Below, piece after piece: positions 38,095-47,429 of a stretch of DNA of 64,000 nt. A program made the translations under genes and the position numbers. The DNA is taken from NCBI GenBank assembly GCA_963738665.1, contig CAVTXL010000016.1, positions 496,001 to 560,000 of the forward strand, read 5' to 3'. Every line of letters begins with the position of its first letter. Positions within the stretch are counted from its first letter, which is position 1. This DNA is from JABDGM01 sp963738665. Lineage in GTDB: Bacteria > Planctomycetota > Planctomycetia > Pirellulales > Lacipirellulaceae. The notes under the pieces are model-generated. The model searched no databases and was not told the DNA's origin. It saw only the letters and a list, made by a program, of their open reading frames with translations.

Positions 38095-38235
38095 GTGGCA
38101 CGGTGCGAGGGCGGCGCGGCCGCGCCGACGCAGGACTATCGAACTTTACGCGTAGTTTCACCAGATCTGCGGCCTGGGCTGTCACATCGCGGACTTTCAG
38201 GCCTTAGCTCAGGCACACTGGGCCCAGGATGCCGT

Positions 38236-38367
38236 TCAGCGATTTCCGCTTTTGCGGACGTTGAGCGTGCGGACCTTCGTGCGCAACTTGCTTTGCTCCA
38301 TTTTCTTGCGGAGCTGGGCGAATTTGGTGGCCGGCTTGCGCCCGGCCGGTGGTTGAGAGCGTGCCAT
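38236..38367 (-). CDS. Small basic protein (43 aa) with good ribosome-binding site
   Basis: The frame reads MARSQPPAGRKPATKFAQLR, then KKMEQSKLRTKVRTLNVRK, ending SGNR. It is rich in Lys/Arg. GAGGAA lies six bases before the ATG at 38367, a strong site for so short a frame. It stands between the PLP decarboxylase and the M50-like gene on the minus strand, downstream of the latter. Function unknown. Confidence 0.55.
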   Translation of the reverse strand: MARSQPPAGRKPATKFAQLRKKMEQSKLRTKVRTLNVRKSGNR

Positions 38368-38422
38368 ATGTATTCCTCGAAAGAGTGCCGAATGAAACAG
38401 TGGGTTGTTGTGGCCGACACGT

Positions 38423-39004
38423 TCACCCCGCGAACAAAAGCTCCAGCGCGACGGTCGCCAGCAACAGAGAGATTACCACAATTGTAACAGCGCGATCTAC
38501 TGCGGTTGGCGATTTGCCAAGGCCGAAGCGAGGACCCAGTCCGTTCCATAGCCACAAGCCGGCGACGGCCAACGGCACGCCAATCAGTGAAATGAGCCAC
38601 CGCCCAGTGCCGTGCCGGATGAGTTCGCCCGCATCCCCCATTTCGTACCAAGTGCCGCCGACGAGGTACGCTCCGTTGGCCACGAGGCAAAAGCCGGCGA
38701 AGAATTGCAGAACATACCAGCCGCGCAGTCTCAGCGGGCGTGCGATGAGCCATGCCAGCAAAGGCAGCGTGATGCCACAGATGGGGCCGGCCCAGGCAAC
38801 GACGAGCGGCTTTGGGTTTGCGGTCAGCAGCGTGTAGGAAATCGACGTCGGCCGTAGATTGACAGCGGCCACATGGGCGCCGGTCTGCCACGCCGCGGCG
38901 ACGTGCCCTAGCTCGTGGACGGCCTGCATCGCCAGCCACGACAGGGCCAACGTAGAGGCGATGAGAAGCACGGCGATCCGCGGCCGTTGGTGTTGGCGTT
39001 TCAT
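38423..39004 (-). CDS. M50-like membrane protein
   Basis: The 193-residue protein has several membrane helices and a HELGH zinc-binding motif in QAVHELGHVAAAW, typical of site-2-type (M50) peptidases. Aspartate in a second motif (NPDG-like) is not visible, so activity is uncertain. Divergent from the lipoprotein gene at 39037 with 32 bases between the starts. Confidence 0.65.
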   Translation of the reverse strand: MKRQHQRPRIAVLLIASTLALSWLAMQAVHELGHVAAAWQTGAHVAAVNLRPTSISYTLLTANPKPLVVAWAGPICGITLPLLAWLIARPLRLRGWYVLQFFAGFCLVANGAYLVGGTWYEMGDAGELIRHGTGRWLISLIGVPLAVAGLWLWNGLGPRFGLGKSPTAVDRAVTIVVISLLLATVALELLFAG

Positions 39005-39036
39005 CGGTCTGGGAAGTTAATACAATAGAAGTAGCT

Positions 39037-40239
39037 ATGCAACTGCGACTCCTGCTATCCCATCGTAAACCACTGATCTGGCTGACGCTCTTGGCCGGCG
39101 TCGTCGGCGCTGCGCCCGGTTGTTGGGAGGAGGTGCATTATACGGGGCCGTCGACGCCAACGAGGGCTTTGCCGGTCGCGGAGAACTCGGACGGGGCGAA
39201 AGACCTCGGCAGCAATGCGGAGGCATTCGGCGACGAATTGGAGAAAAAGCTGGCGGCACTCGATACGAAGCGGTTGGCGCCGGATCAAACGGCAGCAACA
39301 CGCAGCGATCGGCCGGCTGCAAGCGAGCCGACGCCGCATCCGGGCGGACTGGCCGACGCGCGATCCCGAGCCGGCGAACTGTCCGGTACACGATACCAAA
39401 TGCCGCCGGCGACCTCTGCGACACCGCAGCCGGAAGGTGTGAGCAGCGTGATGCCGGAGACTGCCGCCACCGCGCCGCCCATCCCAAACGCGGACAACGC
39501 GGCGGTGGTGGCCGCGAGCCGTGGCGCTACGGGCCGAACATCGGCTGACACCGCATCGCACTCGCTTAACGAGGCATCCGAGCCAAGCGGCGGTCCATTG
39601 CCATCCCCGCCGGTGGTGGCAAACTCTACTAGCGCCGCGCGAACGCAGCAGCCGGCGCAATTGGTGCCGCCGGCTCGTGCTGCGACAAAACTCGACAGTC
39701 CAGCGGCCACGCGCCGTGCCGGGTGGCTGCTCGCCAGTCGCTGGAGCCTCGCGGCGCCTGCGCACGAGCGCGGAGCCGACGACAAGAGCGTCGACGAGTG
39801 GCTGGATTTTGCCCAGATGCAGGCCAGTCTATTGGGCGTCACGCTAATGCCGCTCCCGCCGCGCAGCGCGACGGAAAACGGGCAGGCAGCACAAACGTCG
39901 ATCGTGGACTACCTTGTCGCCGAGCGTCAGCGGATGGCGAGCGATTTGGCGGTGAGGCACGGCCCAGAGGGCGCGGCGCTCTTCGAGCTGGCGGTCGATT
40001 CGAACCTGCTGCTCGTCTTGTATCAGCCAGGCTCGCGAGAAGCGCGATCGCTTTCCAACGCGATCTCCAAAGCCCGCGAAGGGGCCGGCCTGCCGCCGGA
40101 CGTCACGCGGCCGCTGTTGGCCGCCATCTCTGAGCGAAGCGACACGGCCGCAATTCGCAAAGCCGTGTTTCGGCTGCATGACGAACTTGATCGCCGCCTC
40201 GGCGCGACGTCGCCTCAGCCGGCCGCGCCGCAGAAGTAG
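39037..40239 (+). CDS. Lipoprotein with long low-complexity linker
   Basis: A signal with lipobox (GAAPGC, Cys29) is followed by a Pro/Ala/Ser/Thr-rich linker of about 200 residues and a folded C-terminal part (DEWLDFAQMQASLLGV, AVDSNLLLVLYQPGSREA, AVFRLHDELDRRL). I do not recognise a domain. It is 87 bases upstream of lnt, whose product would acylate this very type of protein; the closeness may be only operon convenience. Confidence 0.65.
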   Translation: MQLRLLLSHRKPLIWLTLLAGVVGAAPGCWEEVHYTGPSTPTRALPVAENSDGAKDLGSNAEAFGDELEKKLAALDTKRLAPDQTAATRSDRPAASEPTPHPGGLADARSRAGELSGTRYQMPPATSATPQPEGVSSVMPETAATAPPIPNADNAAVVAASRGATGRTSADTASHSLNEASEPSGGPLPSPPVVANSTSAARTQQPAQLVPPARAATKLDSPAATRRAGWLLASRWSLAAPAHERGADDKSVDEWLDFAQMQASLLGVTLMPLPPRSATENGQAAQTSIVDYLVAERQRMASDLAVRHGPEGAALFELAVDSNLLLVLYQPGSREARSLSNAISKAREGAGLPPDVTRPLLAAISERSDTAAIRKAVFRLHDELDRRLGATSPQPAAPQK

Positions 40240-40326
40240 CCGCCACAGCCGTAGCCGTTCATCCTGCCGATTTGAACTCGCAGGCAGCAATCTCCCACAT
40301 CGATCACCGAAAGCAACTACCGGCCC

Positions 40327-42072
40327 ATGCGTGCGAGCGAACCAGAACACCTGCCCCCTTGGTACCGCTCGACGCTGGCGGTTGCGCTTTCGGGCAGCTT
40401 CCTATTGTGGGCCGCGCTGCCGCCGCTCGCGATCGGCTGGCTGGGGTGGATCGCCCCGGTGCCGTGGCTGCTGCTCGTGCAAAGTAAAACGCTCCCCGGC
40501 CGGCGGCCCTATCGGTCACTGTACTCGGCAGCGCTCGTGATGTGGCTAGCCGTCATTCATTGGCTCCGGCTGCCGCACCCGCTGGTCTACTTCGGCTGGC
40601 TGGCCCTATCGGCCTACTTGGCGATTTACCTGCCATTGTTTGTCGGCCTCTCGCGAGTGGCCGTGCACCGCCTGGGCGTGCCGTTGTGGTTGGCTACGCC
40701 AGTCGTGTGGACCGGGCTGGAACTGGCCCGCGCGCACGTGATGACCGGATTCATGATGGGTTCGCTGGCCCACACCCAGGTGGGTTGGCCGGCGGTGATT
40801 CAGACGAGCGACTTGGTGGGCGAGTACGGAGTGGATTTTTTAATGATGTTGGTGGCGGCATGCGTAGCGGAAGCATTGCGGATTGCGGATTGTGGATTGC
40901 GGAATCGATCTCCGAATCCGCAATCCGCATTCCGAATTCCGCAATCGCTGTTGCTGGGCGTGGTTCCCGCTATTGTGGCGCTTGCGGCCGCTCTCGCCTA
41001 CGGCGGCTCGCGGCTAAACGGTATGACGCCGGGGAACCGCGCTGGGACGGTCCGCATCGCCCTTATTCAGGGCAACAGCCTGGCGGATTGGAAATTCGAC
41101 GACAAGCGGCAGCGGCAAATCATGAGCGACTATATCGGGTTGTCGCTGGACGCAGTCGCCAAGGCCCGCGCGATCGGCGACGGCCGCCCGCCGGACGTTG
41201 TCGTGTGGCCGGAGACGATGTTTCGCGTGCCGCTCGTGACGGTCGGCGCCGGCTATCAATTGCCGCCGGGGGTGACCTACACCAAAGCGGAGCTCACCTC
41301 GGCCGGACCGCGAGAACTGGCGCGGCTGGTGGCCGCGCTGGGGACGCCGGTGCTGGTCGGCATCGACCGCCGGGAATTGGGAAGTACGGGGTACTCCGTA
41401 ACGAGTACGGAAGGCGAGGCGAGCGAGGCCGCTGACAAACAGCGAAGCATCGCGAATAATCGAGCGTACAATTCGGCCGTCTTGGTCGACCGCGAAGGCC
41501 AGGTCGTCGACACGTACGACAAAATCCAGTTGGTGATGTTCGGCGAGTACGTGCCGTTCGCCCGCTGGCTGCCGTTTTTGAACGACGTTTCATCCATCAC
41601 CGGCAGCGTCGAGGCCGGCACGAAGCCGGTCGCCTTGTGCACCGGCGGCGTGTGCTATGCGCCCAACATTTGCTATGAGACGGTGATGCCGCACGTGATC
41701 CGCTGGCAGGTGTCGCGGCTGTTGGCCAAGGGGCACTCGCCCGACGTGCTGGTGAACTTGACGAACGATGCTTGGTATTGGGGTTCGAGCGAACTGACCC
41801 AGCACCTGGCATGCGGCGTGTTTCGCGCGGTCGAGACGCGCCGGCCGCTGGTGATCGCCGCCAACGGCGGCATCTCGGCCTGGATCGACCGTTTCGGCCG
41901 CATCCGCGCCCAAAGCCCGAAGCAGCAGGAAGACGTGATCATCGCCGATGTGGAACTGAACCGCGGGGCGCCGGAGTCGTTTTACATGCGGACTGGCGAT
42001 TGGTTCGCGGGCGTGTGTTTGGCGTGCTGCCTGGTGCTGACTATTATTGGTTGGCGAAAACTAAGGAAATAG
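40327..42072 (+). CDS. lnt: Apolipoprotein N-acyltransferase
   Basis: Lnt transfers the third acyl chain to lipoproteins in the inner membrane. Helices fill the N-terminal 230 residues, and a nitrilase-like domain follows with the catalytic triad in VVWPETMFR (Glu), TYDKIQLVMFGEYVPF (Lys) and YAPNICYETV (Cys). The total of 581 residues is longer than usual, mainly because residues about 183-207 come from an in-frame palindromic insert (40874-40949). It precedes the ABC-F gene by about 60 bases. Confidence 0.87.
   Translation: MRASEPEHLPPWYRSTLAVALSGSFLLWAALPPLAIGWLGWIAPVPWLLLVQSKTLPGRRPYRSLYSAALVMWLAVIHWLRLPHPLVYFGWLALSAYLAIYLPLFVGLSRVAVHRLGVPLWLATPVVWTGLELARAHVMTGFMMGSLAHTQVGWPAVIQTSDLVGEYGVDFLMMLVAACVAEALRIADCGLRNRSPNPQSAFRIPQSLLLGVVPAIVALAAALAYGGSRLNGMTPGNRAGTVRIALIQGNSLADWKFDDKRQRQIMSDYIGLSLDAVAKARAIGDGRPPDVVVWPETMFRVPLVTVGAGYQLPPGVTYTKAELTSAGPRELARLVAALGTPVLVGIDRRELGSTGYSVTSTEGEASEAADKQRSIANNRAYNSAVLVDREGQVVDTYDKIQLVMFGEYVPFARWLPFLNDVSSITGSVEAGTKPVALCTGGVCYAPNICYETVMPHVIRWQVSRLLAKGHSPDVLVNLTNDAWYWGSSELTQHLACGVFRAVETRRPLVIAANGGISAWIDRFGRIRAQSPKQQEDVIIADVELNRGAPESFYMRTGDWFAGVCLACCLVLTIIGWRKLRK
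40874..40949. repeat. In-frame GATTGCGGATT palindrome inside lnt
   Basis: ATTGCGGATTGCGGATTG and CAATCCGCATTCCGAATTCC arms flank a CGATCTCCGAATC centre. The insert adds ADCGLRNRSPNPQSAFR to the protein. The same repeat is found inside the ubiD-like gene (55714-55750) and at 34249-34264. Confidence 0.75.
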
Positions 42073-42130
42073 CGATTGCAACCTCAACGCTCAACCCTAA
42101 TCTCTAAACACTCCATTCTCAATTCTCGCC

Positions 42131-43921
42131 ATGCCCGTCGTCCTGCAACTGATCGACACGCACAAGCGCTACGGCCCGCAGGCCCTGCTCGACGGGGCGA
42201 GCTGCGCGCTGGCCGACGATCAGAAGGTCGGGCTGATCGGCCGAAATGGGGCCGGCAAGTCGACTCTGTGCCGCGTGCTGCTCGGAGATGAAGAACTCGA
42301 CGCGGGCGAAGTGGTGCTCGGCCGACAGTTGCGGCTGGGCTACCTGCGGCAGCACGATCCATTCCTGCCGGGCGAGAGCGTCCGCGAATTCTTGATGCGC
42401 GACAGCGGCCAGCCCGATTGGCGCTGCGGCGAGGTGGCCTGGCAATTTCAATTTCCGGACGCCGTACTCGATCGGCCGGTAAAAGAACTCTCGGGCGGTT
42501 GGCAAACACGGGCCAAGCTGGCGGCCCTCTTATTGCACGACCCGAACATGCTGATCCTCGACGAGCCGACCAACTTCCTTGACCTGCGGACACAGATGCT
42601 GCTCGAGTGGTTTCTCCGCGATTTTCGCGGCGGATGCTTGATCGTCTCGCACGACCGCGAGTTTTTGATGAAGACCTGCACGCACACGCTCGAACTCTCG
42701 CGCGGACAATTGACGATGTACCCGGGTAAGGTGGACGCTTACCTCGCTAACCTCGAAGAACGCCGCGAGCACGATCGCCGCGTGAACGCCACGACGCTGT
42801 CGAAGCGCCGGCAGCTAGAGACGTTCATCGCCAAGAATCGGGCCCGGGCCAGCACGGCGAGTCAGGCCAAGAACAAGGGCAAACAGCTTGAGCGGTTGCA
42901 ACTGATCGATATCGAAGGGCCCGAATCGGAAGTGCGGTTTCGCTTCCCCGATATCGAGCCGCGGCAGGGCGTGGCCCTGCGGGCACGGGAGCTTTCGATC
43001 GGCTATCCGGATCACACCGTCGCCCGCGATGCGCACTTGGAAGTCGATCACGGTTCGCGCGTAGGCGTTGTAGGTGACAACGGCCAGGGGAAGACGACGT
43101 ATCTGCGGACGATCTGCGGCTCACTGCAGCCGCTCGCGGGCGAAGTGACGTGGGGCTTCGGCTGCCAAGTCGGCGTGTATGCCCAGCACGTGTACGGGAC
43201 GCTGCCAGAACAGAAAAGCGTGCTCGAATACCTAGAGTACCAGGCCGCGACCGGCACGAACACGCAGCAAATTAAAGACGTCGCCGGCAGCTTGTTGTTC
43301 AGCGGCGAAATGATTGAGAAGAAGATCCGCGTACTTTCAGGCGGCGAACGGGCCCGGCTGGTGCTGGCCGGTTTGCTTTTGCAGAAGCACAACGTGCTCG
43401 TGCTCGACGAGCCGGGGAACCACCTGGACGTGGAATCGGTCGAGGCGCTCGCCAATGCCTTGGAGCAGTTTCCCGGCACGGTCGTCTTCACCAGCCACGA
43501 TCGACACTTTATGCACCGCGTGGCCACGCAAGTGATCGAGGTCCGCGCCGGCCGCGTCGCCAGCTACCCGGGCAGTTACGACGAATATGTTTACCGCGTG
43601 CAGACGGAAATCGACACCGGCCTGCGGGCCCCGCACGCTGTGAGCCCCCACGCCGGCACGCCGCCGGCCCCAACGGACGGCGCGATCGACCGCAAAGCCC
43701 GCGCCCGGGCCGACCGCGATGCCCAAAAGAAGCTCAAGGCGGTGGAACGGAAGATCTCCAAGCTGGACGAGGAGAAACGGAACGTCGGCGACAAACTGTT
43801 GACCGCGACCTCTACGGCTGAGGCTCAACGGCTACATGCGGAGTTGGCCGCGCGGACCGCTGAACTTGCCCAGCTTGAAAATGACTGGCTGGAGCTTTCA
43901 TCCGAAATGGAATCGGCATAG
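42131..43921 (+). CDS. ABC-F family ATPase
   Basis: ABC-F proteins bind the ribosome and do not transport. The 596-residue product has two ABC domains: GRNGAGKST, LSGGWQTR, MLILDEPTNFLD, then GDNGQGKTT, LSGGERARL and LVLDEPGNHLDVES, with ABC-F linker (DRRVNATTLSKR) between them and a C-terminal coiled coil (DAQKKLKAVERKISKL). It resembles Uup or similar translation factors. It follows lnt on the same strand. Confidence 0.85.
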   Translation: MPVVLQLIDTHKRYGPQALLDGASCALADDQKVGLIGRNGAGKSTLCRVLLGDEELDAGEVVLGRQLRLGYLRQHDPFLPGESVREFLMRDSGQPDWRCGEVAWQFQFPDAVLDRPVKELSGGWQTRAKLAALLLHDPNMLILDEPTNFLDLRTQMLLEWFLRDFRGGCLIVSHDREFLMKTCTHTLELSRGQLTMYPGKVDAYLANLEERREHDRRVNATTLSKRRQLETFIAKNRARASTASQAKNKGKQLERLQLIDIEGPESEVRFRFPDIEPRQGVALRARELSIGYPDHTVARDAHLEVDHGSRVGVVGDNGQGKTTYLRTICGSLQPLAGEVTWGFGCQVGVYAQHVYGTLPEQKSVLEYLEYQAATGTNTQQIKDVAGSLLFSGEMIEKKIRVLSGGERARLVLAGLLLQKHNVLVLDEPGNHLDVESVEALANALEQFPGTVVFTSHDRHFMHRVATQVIEVRAGRVASYPGSYDEYVYRVQTEIDTGLRAPHAVSPHAGTPPAPTDGAIDRKARARADRDAQKKLKAVERKISKLDEEKRNVGDKLLTATSTAEAQRLHAELAARTAELAQLENDWLELSSEMESA

Positions 43922-43925
43922 CGGC

Positions 43926-44046
43926 CGTGGGGCAGACATTCTTGTCTGCCAATCCTCCAGCAACTTGAGGGGACAGGAAATCTGCCCCTTGTTTCTTTGC
44001 GTCCCACGTCTACGCCGGAAAAGCCACAGGCAGACAGGAATGCCTG
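43926..44046. repeat. GGCAGACAT...TGTCTGCC repeat pair
   Basis: GTGGGGCAGACATTCTTGTCTGCC (43926-43949) is one copy and GGCAGACAGGAATGCCTGC (44029-44047) is another in inverse orientation. A third copy lies in actE (about 1979-2001). The two copies here could pair with each other over 80 bases. Confidence 0.6.
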
Positions 44047-44227
44047 CTCGACAGAATTTGTCGTTTCTTAGCGGCTTTCTTGGGCTTGAACCGCCGTCCC
44101 AAAGCCGGCACAATGAGTGGTTCCCCTATGGATCGGCGATGCCAGCATCCGCATTGAACGTGGCGGACAAAAACTGGGCCAATTGCGCCATTCAAGCCTT
44201 GCGAACCGTATCGTTTTCGAGCGATGT

Positions 44228-44872
44228 ATGTCCGAACAACTCAAAATTGAAACACGCCCGGCCCTTGGTAAGCGAAACAATCGACGGCTCCGCCGTAGCG
44301 GGCGGCTGCCGGCCGTGTTGTACGGCCACGGTGAAGACTGCCTGAGCGTGACGCTGGCTGCCGATCAGCTCGAGGCCTCGCTGCGGCACGGAGCCAAAGT
44401 GGTCGACCTCGACGGGGCCGCCGCGGGCAAAGCCCTCTTGCAAGACATCCAGTGGGACACCTTCTTTCAACACGTTTTGCACGTCGACCTGCTGCGGGTG
44501 CGGGCTGGCGAAAAGGTGACGGTCGAAGTGCCGATCGAGCTCCGCGGCGAATCGCCGGGCGCTAGCCAGGGAGGTGTTCTTGAGCAAATGCTCCACTCCC
44601 TTGAAATTGAAGTCGAGCTGACGGTCATTCCCGAAAAGCTGCACGTGAACATCAACAAGCTGCAGGTTGGTGGCGAATTGAAGATTCGCGACATCGTCGA
44701 TCTGCCGGCCGGCGCCACGGTGCTGGCCGATCAAGATGAACTTATCGTCCACTGCGTCCTGCCGTCGGCCGTGGAAGAAGAAGCGGGCCCGGCCGAAGGC
44801 GCAGCCGCCGAACCGGAAGTCATCGGCAAGGCCAAGGAAGAAGAAGGGGAAGAAACGGAAGAGAAAGAATAG
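44228..44872 (+). CDS. rplY: 50S ribosomal protein L25 (Ctc form)
   Basis: This is the long, two-domain L25 (TL5/Ctc), which binds 5S rRNA. Start ATG 44228 gives MSEQLKIETRPALGKRNNRR, the typical beginning, then GRLPAVLYGHG, DTFFQHVLHVDLLRV and EQMLHSLEIEVELTVIP. The C-terminus is an acidic Glu-rich tail. It leads the rplY-pth-rpsF-ssb-rplI-dnaB cluster. Confidence 0.9.
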   Translation: MSEQLKIETRPALGKRNNRRLRRSGRLPAVLYGHGEDCLSVTLAADQLEASLRHGAKVVDLDGAAAGKALLQDIQWDTFFQHVLHVDLLRVRAGEKVTVEVPIELRGESPGASQGGVLEQMLHSLEIEVELTVIPEKLHVNINKLQVGGELKIRDIVDLPAGATVLADQDELIVHCVLPSAVEEEAGPAEGAAAEPEVIGKAKEEEGEETEEKE

Positions 44873-44930
44873 CATTACGTTTAGCCGCGTCGCGCAGGCG
44901 GAGCAGCATTTACGCGCGGCCATTTCATGA

Positions 44931-45488
44931 ATGAAACTTATCGTCGGCCTGGGCAACATCGGGAGGAAGTACAAAGATACGCGGCACAATGTGGGCTTCG
45001 AGGTGCTGGACGTTTTGAGCCGGCGGCATGGGGCCGACGCGCCGCGGATGCGGTTCGACGGCAACTTGGCCGAAGCGACGATCGCCGGGCACAAGGTGCT
45101 GCTCTTGTGGCCGCTGACGCTGATGAATCGCAGCGGCCAGAGCGTGTGGCAGGCAGTGGATTTTTACAAGTTGCCGCTGGCCGATTTGCTAGTGGTGTGC
45201 GACGATTTTAACCTGCCGCTAGGCAAGCTGCGGTTCCGCCGCGAGGGCACCAGTGGCGGTCAGAGGGGGCTGGAAGACATAATCGGCCGACTCGGGACGA
45301 GCTCGTGTAGCCGCTTGCGGCTCGGCATCGGCCCCGTGTCAGATCGTTGGGACGCGGCCGATTTTGTGCTGGGGCGGTTTGACAAGGTGGAAAAGGAGAC
45401 GATCGGCGAGGCGATCCTGACGGCGGCCGACGGCGTGGAGTGCTGGGCGGCCGAAGGGATCGAAACGGCGATGAATCGATTTAACTGA
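44931..45488 (+). CDS. pth: Peptidyl-tRNA hydrolase
   Basis: Pth releases peptides from peptidyl-tRNA. Seen: VGLGNIGRKYKDTRHNVGF with the catalytic His, PLTLMNRSGQSVW, and VVCDDFNLPLGKLRFRREG. The usual G-G-H-N-G after this is GGQRGLED here, with Gln and Arg instead of His-Asn. Length 185 is normal. It follows rplY by 58 bases. Confidence 0.88.
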   Translation: MKLIVGLGNIGRKYKDTRHNVGFEVLDVLSRRHGADAPRMRFDGNLAEATIAGHKVLLLWPLTLMNRSGQSVWQAVDFYKLPLADLLVVCDDFNLPLGKLRFRREGTSGGQRGLEDIIGRLGTSSCSRLRLGIGPVSDRWDAADFVLGRFDKVEKETIGEAILTAADGVECWAAEGIETAMNRFN

Positions 45489-45493
45489 GGAAA

Positions 45494-45562
45494 TCGGATG
45501 CTCGATTCTCGATGCTGGATGCTCGATGAGGACGATCGAGCATCCAGCATCGAGCATCCCAA
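45494..45562. repeat. GATGCTCGAT palindrome between pth and rpsF
   Basis: GATTCTCGATGCTGGATGCTCGAT and ATCGAGCATCCAGCATCGAGCATC form long imperfect inverted arms around GAGGACG, filling the gap between the two genes. Confidence 0.7.
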
Positions 45563-46012
45563 ATGATGGAAGTGACGACCGTGGAACCAAGAATCAACGT
45601 TTACGAAGCAATGTTCATTCTCGATTCGAACCGCTACGCGCGCGAGCGAGCGTCGCTGCCGGGCGAGGTTGAGGCGATGATCAAAGGGGCCGGTGGCGAA
45701 GTGCTCGTCAGCCGGCTGTGGGAAGAACGGCGATTGGCCTACGCCATTGGCGCCCACCGCAAGGGAACCTACTGGCTCATGTATTTTCGCGGGCCCAGCT
45801 CGCTGGTCGAGCCGCTGAACCGGCAGTGCGAAATTCACGACGGCATCCTCCGGCAGCTTGTTTTGAAGGTGCATCCGCACCTGGTCGAGGTCGTGCTCGA
45901 ACACGCCAAGGCCGGGCCAGTGCAGCCGGCGGTCGCGGCCACTGTGGCGCCGAGCCGGGGCAAAGATGTGGCCCACATCGGCGCGGACGTTGCCGAGGAG
46001 CTGGATAACTAG
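45563..46012 (+). CDS. rpsF: 30S ribosomal protein S6
   Basis: S6 binds 16S rRNA with S18. The chain begins EPRINVYEAMFILDSNRYA and continues with RRLAYAIGAHRKGTYWLMYF, the expected S6 core. A 35-residue Ala/Val-rich extension follows at the C-terminus. An ATG pair at 45563/45566 makes the exact start uncertain. Confidence 0.88.
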   Translation: MMEVTTVEPRINVYEAMFILDSNRYARERASLPGEVEAMIKGAGGEVLVSRLWEERRLAYAIGAHRKGTYWLMYFRGPSSLVEPLNRQCEIHDGILRQLVLKVHPHLVEVVLEHAKAGPVQPAVAATVAPSRGKDVAHIGADVAEELDN

Positions 46013-46181
46013 GGGGTTGCGGCGGCCCGATGGCCCCTGGGCGGCGTATATTCCGTCGCTTGCTGCAAGTCCGCCGTTTTGGTAGGCTGCTAGCGGTACG
46101 GGTGTTCAGTAAAACGACGCGGACGACGGCGCCGCCCAACCAAACGCAGGCCATTGGGCACCAATCCGAGGAAACTCTGCC

Positions 46182-46658
46182 ATGGCAAGCTTTAATCGAG
46201 TCATTTTAGTTGGCAATTTGACCCGCGATCCTGAGTTGCGTTACATTCCCAGCGGCACGGCCGTCTCGGAAATCGGCCTGGCAGTGAACGACCGCGTCAA
46301 GCGCGGCGACCAATGGGTGGAGGAGACGACTTTCGTCGACGTGACGCTGTGGGCCCGCACGGCGGAAATCGCCAACGAATATTTGAGCAAGGGCTCCTCG
46401 GTGCTGATTGAAGGCCGGCTGAAGCTCGATCGCTGGGAGAAAGAGGGACAGAAGCACTCGAAGCTGCGGGTGATTGGCGAGCGGCTACAGATGCTGGGCG
46501 GCCGCGGTGGCGGCGGCCCTGGCGGCGGCGGCGCTGGCGGCGGACGAGGCCGCGGCAGCGATGCCTCATCGCAATACGGCGAGCCAGCGCAGTACGAGGA
46601 GGCCGACCAGTTCTCGTCGGCCAGCGGCCCACCGGCGAACGATGATATTCCGTTTTAA
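46182..46658 (+). CDS. ssb: Single-stranded DNA-binding protein
   Basis: The OB-fold starts MASFNRVILVGNLTRDPELR and has VDVTLWARTAEIANEYLSKG. A Gly-rich linker (about 110-125) leads to the acidic tip PPANDDIPF, the interaction hook for partner proteins. AGGAAA lies a few bases before the start. Located between rpsF and rplI, as in many bacteria, but rpsR is missing. Confidence 0.92.
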   Translation: MASFNRVILVGNLTRDPELRYIPSGTAVSEIGLAVNDRVKRGDQWVEETTFVDVTLWARTAEIANEYLSKGSSVLIEGRLKLDRWEKEGQKHSKLRVIGERLQMLGGRGGGGPGGGGAGGGRGRGSDASSQYGEPAQYEEADQFSSASGPPANDDIPF

Positions 46659-46699
46659 GAATTTCGATGAAATAACAGGTTTTGTCGCAGAGTTTGCCA

Positions 46700-46797
46700 G
46701 GGGCACAGAGAAAATGCTAAATGCAAAATGAGAAATGCAAACACGCACTCTTCATTTTGCATTTGTGATGCGACATTTTGCATCTTGCATTCATTTG
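46700..46797. repeat. AAATGCAAAATG palindrome block between ssb and rplI
   Basis: AATGCTAAATGCAAAATGAG, CATTTTGCATTTGTGATGCG and CATTTTGCATCTTGCATT are short inverted motifs in A+T-rich sequence. It replaces the place where rpsR would be expected. Confidence 0.65.
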
Positions 46798-46849
46798 ATT
46801 GTTGAATGTCCAATGTGGCTTAAGAACGATTAACTAACCGCAAACAGCC

Positions 46850-47397
46850 ATGAAGACCTCCCAAGTAAAAAGACGCCGCAAGCCAATTACGCCTTACCGT
46901 CCTCTGCCGAAGGGGCCGCGCGGCGGCGTGGAATTGCTCCTCATTCACGCCGTGGAACACGTCGGCAAGCAAGGGCAGGTCGTCGAGGTGAAGCCCGGTT
47001 ATGCGTATAACTATCTGATTCCCCAGGGCCTGGCCACGCTGGCCACCGAGCATCACAAGCGGATGGTCGACAAGCACAAGGCCAAGCTCCAGCAGATCGA
47101 ACTGGCCCGCCAGGCTGAGCTGCGACGACAGGCCACCGAACTGGCCAAGCAGAGCATCACGATCGAAGCCAACGCCACAGATGACGGCCATCTCTACGGC
47201 AGTGTCGGCGAGCACGAAATTGTGGCCGCGCTGAAGAATAACGACATTCACCTGCGCCCGAGCAAATCAAGCTGGAAGGGCCGCTCAAAGAACTCGGCCT
47301 GTATACTGTCCGCGTACGATACTCCAGCGAGGTCGAGGGTGAACTGAAGGTTTGGGTCGTGCCGACCGTCTCGGGCGACGCGCAGCCGGCCGATTGA
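46850..47397 (+). CDS. rplI: 50S ribosomal protein L9, frameshifted
   Basis: L9 spans between the L1 stalk and neighbouring ribosomes. After a 24-residue basic extension (MKTSQVKRRRKPITPYRPLP) comes VELLLIHAVEHVGKQGQVVE with VKPGYAYNYLIPQGLA, typical L9. The C-terminal domain is cut near 47258 by a missing G; in the other frame EQIKLEGPLKELGLYTVRV continues to a TGA at 47395-47397. The remaining frame stop at 47347 is therefore spurious. Confidence 0.88.
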
Positions 47398-47429
47398 CGT
47401 GCCGCCGGAGCCAGACTTCCTCTCAAAAC

